Source of the DNA: Gemmatimonadales bacterium
GTDB lineage: Bacteria; Gemmatimonadota; Gemmatimonadetes; Gemmatimonadales; GWC2-71-9
DNA: 38,868 bases
Direction: 5' to 3'
Assembly (NCBI GenBank): GCA_013812695.1
Contig: JACCSZ010000180.1
Span: 1 to 38,868, forward strand
Each line of letters opens with the position of its first letter. Position 1 is the stretch's first letter. This document shows, in pieces, positions 22,238 through 33,694 of the stretch. The position numbers and the translations under genes were made by a program. The notes under the pieces were generated by a model. It did no database searches, was not told the origin of the DNA, and worked only from the letters and a program-made list of their open reading frames with translations.

Positions 22238-22260
22238 CCTCGTGGCGCCGTTCCACCCAC

Positions 22261-23878
22261 TCATCGCCCCGCAAACTCCTCGTACCGGCGCGCCTCCTCC
22301 ACCACCCGCGCTTCGTCCCACCCCCGCTCCCGCGCCATCAGCTCCGCCACGCGCCGCGCCGCCTGCACCCCGCGGTCCGGCGCCTCGTAGTACAGATGCG
22401 TGCGCCGCACCATCACGTCCTCCACCGTCTGCGCCATCTCGCGCCGCACGGCATGCACCACCTCGGCTTCGATCGCCGGATGCGGCACCGCGAGCCGGCG
22501 GAGCAACCGGCGCTCGCCGGCGCCGAGGTTGAAGATGCCGGCGGACTCGGTGCCGTAATGGCGAAGGAGGTGCTCCACGCTGTCGGGCGCGACGCCCAGC
22601 TCGAGTCCCTGTTGCCGGAATTGGGTCAGGTCCGCGGCCTCGCCGCCGGGAAGCGGCTCCTCGTCGGTGCGGGGGGCTTCCGAGCGCGGGCGGCCGTCCC
22701 GGAAGCGTAGCTCACGCGCGGCCCGATCCACGACCTCCGCCGCCATCGAGCGGTAGGTCGTGAGCTTCCCGCCCACCACCGTGATCATCCCGCCGGCGCC
22801 GTACACGATCGCGTGCTCGCGCGAACGGCTCGACGCCGCCTTCCGCTCCTTGTCGGCCACCATCGGCCGCAGCCCGGCCCACGACGCCCGCACGTCCTCG
22901 ACGCTGAGCCGGGCGTTCGGAAAGCGGGCGTTGGCCGAGCGCAGGAGGTAGACGATGTCGTCCGCCGAGACGGTGAGCCGGTCGGGCGGCTCGGTCGTAT
23001 CGGTGTCGGTGGTGCCGATATAGGAGAGCTGGCCCCACGGAAGGATGAACAGCACCCGGCCGTCGATCGGGCTGGTGAAGATGATCGCCGCGCGATGGTC
23101 CAGCCGGCTCCGGTCGACCACGATGTGCACACCCTTGGTGGGTTGGAGCAGCGGCACGGCGCCGCCATCCTCCAGCACCCGGAGCTTGTCGGCCCAGGGC
23201 CCGGTGGCGTTCACGACGACGCTGGCCCGGAGCACGGCGCGCGCGCCGGTGAGCCGGTCCTCGAGCTGGGCGCCGACCACCCGCCCGGCGGTGCGCTCGA
23301 GTGCCCGGACCGCAGTATAGTTGGCCACCAGCGCGCCGTGGTGCACCGCGGAGCGGACCGTGGCCAGCGTCAGCCGGGCATCGTCGCACTGGGCGTCAAA
23401 GAACCGGGCGCCGCCGAGCAGGCCGCGCTCGCGCAGCATCGGCTCGGCCTCCAGCAGAGCCCGCTTGCCCAGCATCCGGTGCGTTTGCACATTCCGGAAC
23501 AGGGCGAGCGCATCGTACAGCCACATCCCCGCGGCCAGCCGCCAGAGCGCGATCCGGTCGCCGCGGTGCAGCGGAAACACGAACGCCAGCGGCCAGACCA
23601 GGTGAGGCGCGATCCGCAGCAGCGTCCGGCGCTCGCGATTGGCCTCGAGCACCAGCTTGAGGTCGCCGGTCTCGAGGTAGCGGAGCCCGCCGTGCACCAG
23701 CCGGCTCGAGCGCGAGCTGGTGCCGGCACCGAAATCCTGCTGCTCGACCAGCACCGTACGCATCCCGCGCATCGCCGCGTCGCGCGCCACCCCGGCGCCG
23801 GTGATGCCGCCCCCAATGACGAGCAGGTCGGCGGGCTGGGCCGCGATCTGATCGAGCGTGGCCCGCACCGAGGATCGA
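22261..23878 (-). CDS. glpD: Glycerol-3-phosphate dehydrogenase (FAD-dependent)
   Basis: DLLVIGGGITGAGVARDAAMRGMRTVLVEQQDFGAGTSSRSSRLVHGGLRYLETGDLKLVLEA...VVNATGPWAD...GGKLTTYRSMA. Start GTG 23878 fits the family N-terminus; ATG 23946 is an alternative. Confidence 0.93.
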
Positions 23879-23883
23879 CTCCC

Positions 23884-24429
23884 GTGAGCCTGTCGCCCGC
23901 TCCCCGCCTGTCCCGCCCCAGCACCTGGTTTCTCTGGCACGCTCATCGGATCCGGCCCGGGATGCGGGTGCTCGATCTGGCCTGCGGCGAGGGACGCCAT
24001 GCGCTGGCCGCGGCGATGCTCGGCGCGGAAGCCGTGGGGGTCGATCGCGACGAAACGCGGCTGGCCACGGCGCGCGAGCTCGCGGCCACGCACGACCTGA
24101 GCGCTGAGTGGCGGGTCGTGGACCTCGAGGAGTCCTGGCCCGACCTCGGACGTTTTGATGCGGTTCTGCTCTTCAACTATCTTGACCGTGCGCGGATGCC
24201 GGCGGTTCGCGAGCTCGTGGCGCCCGGCGGGCTCCTGCTGATGGAAACGTTTCTGCTCGCCCAGCGCGCCCAAGGCTGGGGGCCCGCCTCTGAGGACCAT
24301 CTGCTGCGCCCGGGCGAGCTGGCCCGGCTCGCGGCCCCGCTCCGGATCGTGTACGGCCGCGAAGTGCTCGAGCCGGTGGATGCCGAGCGGTGGCGTGCGG
24401 TGGCGAGCGTGGTGGCCCAGCGAGAGTGA
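23884..24429 (+). CDS. Class I SAM-dependent methyltransferase (TehB-like)
   Basis: PSTWFLWHAHRIRPGMRVLDLACGEGRHALAAAMLGAEAVGVDRDETRLATA...FDAVLLFNYLDR; motif I DLACGEGRHA. Confidence 0.88.
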   Translation: MSLSPAPRLSRPSTWFLWHAHRIRPGMRVLDLACGEGRHALAAAMLGAEAVGVDRDETRLATARELAATHDLSAEWRVVDLEESWPDLGRFDAVLLFNYLDRARMPAVRELVAPGGLLLMETFLLAQRAQGWGPASEDHLLRPGELARLAAPLRIVYGREVLEPVDAERWRAVASVVAQRE

Positions 24430-24445
24430 AAGGTAAAACGTCCGA

Positions 24446-24554
24446 GGTGAGAGGTAAGACGCGCAGCGAGTCATCCTGAGCGCAGCGAAGGAGCCATGCC
24501 GTGGGTTTCGGCTCCTTCGCGGTGCTCAGGATGGCTCGCTGCTCACCTCTCACC
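24446..24554. repeat. Extended intergenic palindrome (copy 3 of dispersed palindrome)
   Basis: Core tcatcctgagcgcagcgaaggagcc / ggctccttcgcggtgctcaggatg; flanks continue the pairing (gcagcgag / ctcgctgc and ggtgagaggt / acctctcacc). Confidence 0.9.
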
Positions 24555-24585
24555 GCTTGGCTCTCACCTTCACCAACAGGCATAC

Positions 24586-25880
24586 ATGCACGACTCCCGG
24601 CCCGGGCGGCGGGTGGCCATCGTGGCCGGCCTCCGGACGCCGTTCGCCAAGAGCGGCACCATCTTTCGCGACGTGAGTGCGACGGCCCTGGCACGCCACG
24701 CCGCGCGCGAGCTGCTGGTCCGGAGCGAGCTCGACGGGCACGAAATCGACGAGGTGATCTTCGGCCAGGTGGTCCCGTCGGTCAAGGTGCCCAACGTGGC
24801 GCGAGAGGTGAGCCTGCTGCCGCAGCTCCTGCCCAGCGTGCCGGCGTACTCGCTCAATCGCGCCTGCGCCTCGGCCGCCCAGGCCATCACCAACGCCGCC
24901 GACCAGATCGCCCTCGGCCACGCCGACACCGTGCTCGCGGGTGGCGTCGAGTCCCTCTCCGACATTCCCGTGCTGCACTCGCGCCGCTTCAGCCAGATCA
25001 TGGTCGATGCGGGGAAGGCCCGAAGCTTCGGCGCCCGGATCGGCGCGCTCGCCCGCGCGCGCCCGCGCGACCTCGTGCCCGTCACCCCCGCCGTCGCCGA
25101 ACCCTCGACCGGCGAGACGATGGGACAGTCGGCCGAAAAGATGGCCAAGGAAAACGGGATCACGCGCGAGGCGCAGGACCGCCTGGCCCTCATGAGCCAC
25201 CAGCGCGCCGCCGGCGCCACCGCCGACGGCCGGCTCACGGCCGAGATCGCACCGTGGTTCGGCGGGCCGCAGATGGACAAGATCGTCAACGCCGACAACG
25301 GCGTGCGTGCCGACACCTCGCTCGAGGCGCTGGCCCAGCTCCGCCCGGTGTTCGACCGCCGCTACGGCTCGGTCACCGCGGGGAACGCGTCGCCACTCAC
25401 CGACGGGGCAGCCGCGGTCCTGCTGATGGCCGAGGAAAAGGCCGCGGCGCTGGGCTACGAGCCGCTCGCCTATCTCCGGAGCTACGCCGTGGCCGCGGTG
25501 GATCCGGCGTGGCAACTGCTGATGGGCCCGGCCTACGCCGTGCCCCGCGCGCTCGAGCGCGCCGGCATCACGTGGAGCGAGCTCGGCCTGGTCGAGATCC
25601 ACGAAGCGTTCGCGGCGCAGGTGCTCTCGAACGTACAGGCGTGGGGCTCGACGGCGTGGGCCGAGCGGCTGGGGCTGCCCGCTCCCGTCGGCGAGGTGGA
25701 CTGGGATTGCACCAACGTGATGGGCGGGTCGATCGCGGTGGGGCATCCGTTCGGCGCCACCGGTGCCCGGCTCGTCACCACGCTCGCGCACGAGATGCGC
25801 CGGCGCGATGTCGCGCTCGGCCTCATCTCGATCTGCGCGCAGGGCGGGATGGGGTACGCGCTCGTGCTGGAGCGCGATTA

Positions 25881-25881
<1 letters not shown>
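24586..25881 (+). CDS. fadI: Acetyl-CoA C-acyltransferase (thiolase, FadI-like)
   Basis: VAIVAGLRTPFAKSGTIFRD...NRACASAAQAITNAADQIALG...NVMGGSIAVGHPFGATGARLV...ISICAQGGMGYALVLERD; nucleophilic Cys and GHPFGATGAR / CAQGGMG motifs. Confidence 0.93.
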
Positions 25882-28010
<2,129 letters not shown>

Positions 28011-28035
28011 CCGGCCCGGCGGACGCGCTCGCCGC

Positions 28036-28887
28036 ATGGCCATCACCTTCCTTACGGCGTTCGCGGCCCTCTACCTCGGCCTGCTCCTCGTACTCCGCCT
28101 GTCGGAGGCCCGGTTGCTCTACGCGCCTGGGGCGAGGATGCTGGCGCCGCCACCACCGGCGCTCGGCCTTGCGCCCGAGCGGGTCGAGATCCCGAGCACC
28201 GACGGCGTGACGCTCGTGGCGTGGATCATCCGGGCGCCGCGTCCGGATGCCGCGGACCGCTGGCTGCTCATCTGCCACGGGAACGCGGGAAACCTCTCCG
28301 GCCCCGGGCGGCCGGACCACTACGCCGGGCTCCGCGCGCTGGGGCTCAACCTGCTGGCCTTCGACTACCGAGGGTACGGCGAGAGCGGCGGGCGGCCCGC
28401 GGAGCGCGGACTCTATGACGACGCCGAGGCGGCCTACCGGTATCTCCGTGAGACCGCCCACGTGCCGGCCGAGCGCATCGTGGTCTTCGGACATTCGCTC
28501 GGCTCGGCCGTGGCGGTCGAGCTGGCCACCCGGGCGCCGGCCGCCGGGCTGGTGCTGGACGGCGCGCTCGCATCGGTCGTGGCGCGGGCGCAGGAGGTCT
28601 ACCGGTACGTGCCGGTCCGGTGGATCGCGCGGAGCCGGTTCGCGTCCATCGAAAAGATCGTGCGGCTCCGGGTGCCCAAGCTGTTCCTGCACGCGCGTGC
28701 CGACGAGGTGATCCCGATCGCACACGGGCGGCGGCTGTTTGACGCGGCGCCGCCACCCAAGACGTTCGTCGCCCTGGCGGGCGGTCACGGGGACGCGTTC
28801 CAAGTGGACTCGGCGGTGTACTTCGGCGCGATCGCGCGGTTCCTGGGTGAGCTTACGCCGGCTGGGCCCGGTCACCCTGAGCCCTGA
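28036..28887 (+). CDS. Alpha/beta hydrolase (BEM46/YfhR-like)
   Basis: LLICHGNAGNLSG...NLLAFDYRGYGESGGRPAERGLYDDAEAAYRYL...VVFGHSLGSAVAVELA (nucleophile elbow)...LHARADEVIPIAHGRRLF. Confidence 0.88.
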   Translation: MAITFLTAFAALYLGLLLVLRLSEARLLYAPGARMLAPPPPALGLAPERVEIPSTDGVTLVAWIIRAPRPDAADRWLLICHGNAGNLSGPGRPDHYAGLRALGLNLLAFDYRGYGESGGRPAERGLYDDAEAAYRYLRETAHVPAERIVVFGHSLGSAVAVELATRAPAAGLVLDGALASVVARAQEVYRYVPVRWIARSRFASIEKIVRLRVPKLFLHARADEVIPIAHGRRLFDAAPPPKTFVALAGGHGDAFQVDSAVYFGAIARFLGELTPAGPGHPEP

Positions 28888-28967
28888 GCGGAAGGGTTGT
28901 TCGTCACGCTTTCTACCTTCCGCTCGTAGAGGGAGGACAGCTTCCTTCCGCGATCCAGGAGTCGGCC

Positions 28968-29495
28968 ATGTCGTCCCGGCACACCTCGTCCGCATTCGCA
29001 TTACTCCTTCCGCTGGCATTTCTGCCGAGTCCGCTGGTTGGCCAGAACACCCCTCCTCCCGGCCGATCGTGCGCCGCCGCCGAATATCACCAGTTCGATT
29101 TCTGGATCGGCCGATGGGACGTGACCTTGCCGAACGACAAGCGGGCCGGCTTCAATCGGATCGAGCCGATCCTCGGCGGCTGCGCGCTGCGTGAGACCTG
29201 GTCGGGGGCGGGAGGCAGCGATGGGACGAGCTACAACGCCTACGACGCCAGCCGCCGGCGCTGGCACCAGACCTGGGTGGACAACCAGGGAAACCTCCTG
29301 CTCCTGGAGGGCGGCTTCGCCAACGGTCGAATGACCTTGGAGGGCGAAACGCTCGACAGTACGGGCCAGGCACGGCGGCAGCGAATCGTGTGGCAGCAAA
29401 CGTCGCCGGGACACGTCCGCCAGCTCTGGGAGACGTCGGGCGACGGCGGCGCTACCTGGACCACGGCGTTCGATGGGCGCTACGTGAAGCGGTGA
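28968..29495 (+). CDS. Secreted DUF1579-like protein
   Basis: Signal peptide-like N-terminus; EYHQFDFWIGRWDVTLPNDKRAGFNRIEPILGGCALRETWSG motif. Confidence 0.7.
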   Translation: MSSRHTSSAFALLLPLAFLPSPLVGQNTPPPGRSCAAAEYHQFDFWIGRWDVTLPNDKRAGFNRIEPILGGCALRETWSGAGGSDGTSYNAYDASRRRWHQTWVDNQGNLLLLEGGFANGRMTLEGETLDSTGQARRQRIVWQQTSPGHVRQLWETSGDGGATWTTAFDGRYVKR

Positions 29496-29601
29496 CTCTG
29501 CGCCTCCGCCTGGTCGCGCGCGGCTTGTGCATCGGCGGGCGAACGGTTCCCTTGCAGGCACACCGTTGCCACTACTCGCGACGCCCGAACCCGAGCCCGT
29601 C

Positions 29602-31857
29602 GTGTCCGATATCGCCACCCGATTGCGCACCGCCCTCGGCGACCGCTATGTGATCGAGCACGAGATCGGCCGGGGCGGCGCGGCCACGGTCTTTCTGGCC
29701 GAGGACGTCAAGCTCGCCCGCAAGGTGGCCATCAAGGTGCTCCGGCCCGGCACGTCCGCCGGATACGAGCCGCAGCGCTTCCTGCGCGAGATCCGCATCG
29801 CCGCCCGCCTGGCCCATCCCCAGATCCTGCCGCTCCACGACTCGGGTGAGTGCGAGGGGCTCCTGTACTTCGTCATGCCGTACGCGGGGTGTGAGAGCCT
29901 GCGTGACCGGCTCGAGCGCGAGGGGCCGCTGCCGGTGGACGTCGCGCTTCGGATCACCGGCGCGGTGGCGGGCGCGCTGGCCTATGCGCACCGCCTGAAC
30001 GTCATCCACCGCGACATCAAGCCCGAGAACATCCTGTTGCAGGAGGGCGAGCCGGTCGTCGCCGACTTCGGCGTCGCGACGGCCATGTCGGCGGCGGCCG
30101 GCGAGAGCGTGTACATCACCGACCACGGCTTCGCCGTCGGCACGCCGGCCTACATGAGCCCCGAGCAGGCCAGCGCCGAAAGCGGCCTCGACGGACGCAC
30201 CGACCAGTACAGCCTGGCGTGCGTGCTCTACGAGATGCTGGCGGGCGAGCCGCCGTTCGCGGGCACCGGCCCGCGGGCCACCATGGCGCGGCACGCCATC
30301 GAGCCCCCGGAGCCGATCCGGTCCCGGCGGCCCGCGGTGCCGGTGGCCGTCGAGCTGGCCCTGCGGCGGGCGCTCGCCAAGTCGCCGGCGGAGCGGTTTC
30401 CGGGCATGCCCGAGTTCGTGGCTGCTCTCTCCGAGCCCAGCGTCGACGTGGCCGCGGCCGCCGCATACGCCGGGAGCGATGTCCGGGCGATCGCGGTCCT
30501 GCCGTTCGTCAATGTCAGCGCGGATCCGGAGAATGAATACTTCAGCGACGGGATCACCGAGGAGCTGATCACCGCGCTCAGCAAGGTCGAGGGGCTGCAC
30601 GTCGCGTCGCGAACCTCGGTCTTCGCGCTCAAGGGCGCGCGCGAGGACGTGCGCACTCTCGGGGCGCGCCTCGACGTGAGCACCGTGCTCGACGGGTCGG
30701 TACGGCGCGCGGGCCACCGGCTCCGTATCACCGCGCAGCTCACGAGCGTGCGCGACGGACGCACGCTCTGGTCGGAGCGTTACGATCGGGAGCTGGCGGA
30801 CGTCTTCGCGATTCAGGACGAGATCTCCCGGACCATCGTCGACACGCTTCGGGCCACGCTGCTCCAGGACCTCGGCGATCCGACCCCGGTGCGGTACCGG
30901 GCGAACCTGCGGGCGTACACCCTGTACCTCAAGGGGCGCTACTCGTGGAACCGGCGGACCCAGTCGGCGATCGCCGAGGGCATCCGGTACTTCGAGGCCG
31001 CCATCACCGAGGACGCCGGCTACGCCCTCGCCTACACCGGCCTCGCCGATTCGTACGCGCTGCAGATCGACTACCGCGGCGCGCCCGTCCAGGAGGGGCT
31101 CGAGCGCGCCCGCGCCGAGGCGGCGCGCGCGCTCGCGCTCGACGACACGCTCGCCGAGGCGCACACCTCGCTCGCGTGGGTGACGTTCATCTACGACTGG
31201 GACTGGCCGGCCGCCGCCCGGCACTTCCGGCGCGCGCTCGACCTCAACCCGCGCTATTCGGTGGCGCGGCAGTGGCACGCGTGGTTCCAGACCGCGATGG
31301 GACAGACCGAGCTGGCGCTCGCGGAAGGCCGGCAGGCGATCGCGCTCGATCCGGCCTCGGTGTCGATCCGCCGGAGCATGGGCTGGCTCCATTACTACGC
31401 CCGGCAGCCGGAGCAGGCGCTGGACCAGCTGCGGCGCGCGCTGGCCATGAACCCCACGGCCGAGGAGACCCACCGGCTGCTCGGGCTGGCGTACGCCCAG
31501 GTGCGGCAGTGGGACGAAGCGGCCGCGGCGTTCCGCGAGGCCGCCGGCGTGTCCGAGGCTCCCGAGCTGGCTCTCGCGGGGCAGGGCGCCGTCGCCGCGG
31601 CGCGCGGGCGGAGTGAGGAGGCGCGCGCCATCCTCGCGGACATCGAAGCGCGGCGCCGCGAGCAGTACGTGTCGCCGGTGGCGTTCGTCATGCTGCACGC
31701 CGCGCTCGGCGATGCCGATCGGGCGTTCGTCTGGCTCGATCGCGCCTTTGCCGAGCGGCGCGGGTGGCTCGCCTACCTGAACGTCGAGCCGATGCTCGAC
31801 GGCCTGCGCGGCGATCCGCGGTTCCGGCGGCTGCAGGAGCGGATGCGGCTGGTGTAG
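29602..31857 (+). CDS. Ser/Thr protein kinase with TolB-like region and TPR repeats
   Basis: YVIEHEIGRGGAATVFLAEDVKLARKVAIKVL, VIHRDIKPENILL, ADFGVAT, GTPAYMSPEQ; then IAVLPFVNVSADPENEYFSDGITEELITALSKVEGLHVASRTSVF; C-terminal TPR-like repeats. No obvious TM segment. Confidence 0.93.
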   Translation: MSDIATRLRTALGDRYVIEHEIGRGGAATVFLAEDVKLARKVAIKVLRPGTSAGYEPQRFLREIRIAARLAHPQILPLHDSGECEGLLYFVMPYAGCESLRDRLEREGPLPVDVALRITGAVAGALAYAHRLNVIHRDIKPENILLQEGEPVVADFGVATAMSAAAGESVYITDHGFAVGTPAYMSPEQASAESGLDGRTDQYSLACVLYEMLAGEPPFAGTGPRATMARHAIEPPEPIRSRRPAVPVAVELALRRALAKSPAERFPGMPEFVAALSEPSVDVAAAAAYAGSDVRAIAVLPFVNVSADPENEYFSDGITEELITALSKVEGLHVASRTSVFALKGAREDVRTLGARLDVSTVLDGSVRRAGHRLRITAQLTSVRDGRTLWSERYDRELADVFAIQDEISRTIVDTLRATLLQDLGDPTPVRYRANLRAYTLYLKGRYSWNRRTQSAIAEGIRYFEAAITEDAGYALAYTGLADSYALQIDYRGAPVQEGLERARAEAARALALDDTLAEAHTSLAWVTFIYDWDWPAAARHFRRALDLNPRYSVARQWHAWFQTAMGQTELALAEGRQAIALDPASVSIRRSMGWLHYYARQPEQALDQLRRALAMNPTAEETHRLLGLAYAQVRQWDEAAAAFREAAGVSEAPELALAGQGAVAAARGRSEEARAILADIEARRREQYVSPVAFVMLHAALGDADRAFVWLDRAFAERRGWLAYLNVEPMLDGLRGDPRFRRLQERMRLV

Positions 31858-31889
31858 CCGCCCCGGCGATGGCGCGTGTAGGTTAGGTA

Positions 31890-32237
31890 ATGTACGCGAT
31901 CGTCAGTGAAGCCGACCTCAACTCGCTCCTCGCCGCGCCCCTCGCCGTGCTGTACAAGCACAGTCCGATCTGCCCCACCAGCAGCGTCGCCTACGACGAG
32001 ATGGTCGAGTTCCTCCGGCGCCGGAGCCGCGTCCCGGTGTTCCTTGTGGACGTGATCAGATACCGGCCGCTTTCACGTGCGCTGGCCGAGCGGACTGGCG
32101 TGGCGCACGCGTCGCCGCAGGCGATCATCCTGCGCGAGGGCGTCGCCGCGTGGCATGCCTCGCATTTCGAGGTTCAGGCGGAGGCGCTGGCGCGGGTGGT
32201 GGGAGACCTGGGGTTGGACGGAGGCGAGGAAGACTAG
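31890..32237 (+). CDS. ytxJ: Monothiol bacilliredoxin-like protein (YtxJ family)
   Basis: LAVLYKHSPICPTSSVAYDEMVEFL...VPVFLVDVIRYRPLSRALAERTGVAHASPQAIILREGVAAWHASH; KHSxxCPxS motif of YtxJ. Confidence 0.82.
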   Translation: MYAIVSEADLNSLLAAPLAVLYKHSPICPTSSVAYDEMVEFLRRRSRVPVFLVDVIRYRPLSRALAERTGVAHASPQAIILREGVAAWHASHFEVQAEALARVVGDLGLDGGEED

Positions 32238-32269
32238 CCGGCGCACGCCGCGCCGTCGGCCGCGTTCGG

Positions 32270-32460
32270 GGTCAATCGCGCCCGCGCACGGCCCGCCGGA
32301 ACGCCGATGGCGAGACGCCCATCTCCCGCCGGAACAGGTTCGAGAAGTGGCTCTGGTCGGCGAACCCGGCTGCCAGCGCGATCTCGGCGAGCGAGGTGTC
32401 GGTCTCCGCCAGCGCCCGCGGGGCGGCGGAGGTGGCGGGTACGGATCGACATGACGCCGA
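32270..32460 (-). pseudogene. Orphan C-terminal AraC-type HTH fragment
   Basis: Minus frame immediately after the topoisomerase stop: ...AAPRALAETDTSLAEIALAAGFADQSHFSNLFRREMGVSPSAFRRAVRAG; the second HTH of AraC regulators without the rest of the protein. Confidence 0.75.
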
Positions 32461-33525
32461 TCAGGTGGCGACGTGCCGGAGGAGTCGCACCACCGACTGC
32501 TCCTCCGGCCTCAACGCCGAAGCCGCCGCCGACTTCGGCGCCCCGCCGTTCTGCAGCGCCTCGTGCAGCGTGCCGGCCTGGTAGGTGTCGAGCACCGCGG
32601 GGTGCACGTAATACTTCCGGCACACCGCGCGAGTGTTGTTGAGCCGCTCGGCCACCTGATCGATCGCCTTGAGGATGGCGGACTTGGCCTCGCGCTCCGA
32701 GGGGGCGGGGCCGAGCGCCTCGAGTGCGGCCACGGCCTGCAGTGTGCCGGCCCAGGTGCGGAAGTCCTTGGCCGTGAAATCCTCGCCGGTGAGCTCGCGC
32801 AAGTACTCGTTGACGTCCCCCGAGCCGATCGCCAGCCGCCCGCCCTCGTCGTCCTCGTACTGGAACAGGTCCGCCCCCGGCAGCGCCTGGCAGCGCGCCA
32901 CGATCTTCGCGAGCCGCCGGTCATTGAGCGCCACCCGATGTGTCTTCCCGCTCTTCCCCCGGAACTCGAACCGGAGCTTCGATCCCGAGATCTCCACGTG
33001 GCGGTCCTGCAGCGTGGTGAGTCCGAAGGAGCGGTTGGATCGCGCGTACTCGTCGTTGCCGACGCGGATGGCGGTGCACTCGAGGAGCCGCACGACGGTG
33101 GCCAGCACCTTCTCACGCGAGAGGCCTGGCTTGGCAAGGTCCTCGTCCACCCGCGCGCGGAGTCGAGGCAGCGCGTCGCTGAAGCTGAGCATGCGGCCGA
33201 ACTTGGTCTCGTCCCGCACCTCCCGCCACCGGGAGTGGTACCGGTACTGCTTCCGACCCCGCGCGTCTCTGCCCGTCGCCTGAAGGTGGCCGTTGGCCGT
33301 CGAGCAGATCCAGACGTCGGTATACGCGGGGGGGATGGCGAGGCTCCGGATGCGCGCGAGCGTGACCTTGTCGCGTACCGCCCGGCCATCGGAGCCGACG
33401 TAGCCGAAGCCGGTGCCCGACCGGCGGCGCCGGATGCCCGCCGACGCGTCGCTCACGTAGCGGAGCCCGGCGGCCTGGGCGGACGCCATCGGGTCGGGCG
33501 AATGCGTTGGCTTGCGGCGTGGCAT
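32461..33525 (-). CDS. DNA topoisomerase IB
   Basis: GLRYVSDASAGIRRRRSGTGFGYVGSDGRAVRDKVTLARIRSLAIPPAYTDVWICSTANGHLQATGRDARGRKQYRYHSRW...CTAIRVGNDEYARSNRSFGLTTL...RTWAGTLQAV...KYYVHPAVLDTY. Confidence 0.95.
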   Translation of the reverse strand: MPRRKPTHSPDPMASAQAAGLRYVSDASAGIRRRRSGTGFGYVGSDGRAVRDKVTLARIRSLAIPPAYTDVWICSTANGHLQATGRDARGRKQYRYHSRWREVRDETKFGRMLSFSDALPRLRARVDEDLAKPGLSREKVLATVVRLLECTAIRVGNDEYARSNRSFGLTTLQDRHVEISGSKLRFEFRGKSGKTHRVALNDRRLAKIVARCQALPGADLFQYEDDEGGRLAIGSGDVNEYLRELTGEDFTAKDFRTWAGTLQAVAALEALGPAPSEREAKSAILKAIDQVAERLNNTRAVCRKYYVHPAVLDTYQAGTLHEALQNGGAPKSAAASALRPEEQSVVRLLRHVAT

Positions 33526-33694
33526 GGACTCTCAGCTTAGCGTCTGCCGTGAGAGCGTAAGGTGACGCCAGTCACAGGGTTGCATAAAGATTCACCCCGC
33601 GGACCCCCTCTACACTCCCCGGCTTTCCCCCGCTAGCTTCGGAAGCGTTTCGGGCGACCGATGTCGCCCGCACAGCCTTCGACTAGGTGTCACC

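Noticed and set aside
29572-31698. 708-aa minus-strand ORF
   Set aside because: Antisense to the kinase gene; no domain signature.
32077-32642. Several plus-strand ORFs (125, 144 and 111 aa) downstream of ytxJ
   Set aside because: Arg/Ala/Pro-rich frames overlapping the AraC fragment and the topoisomerase gene; no motif support.
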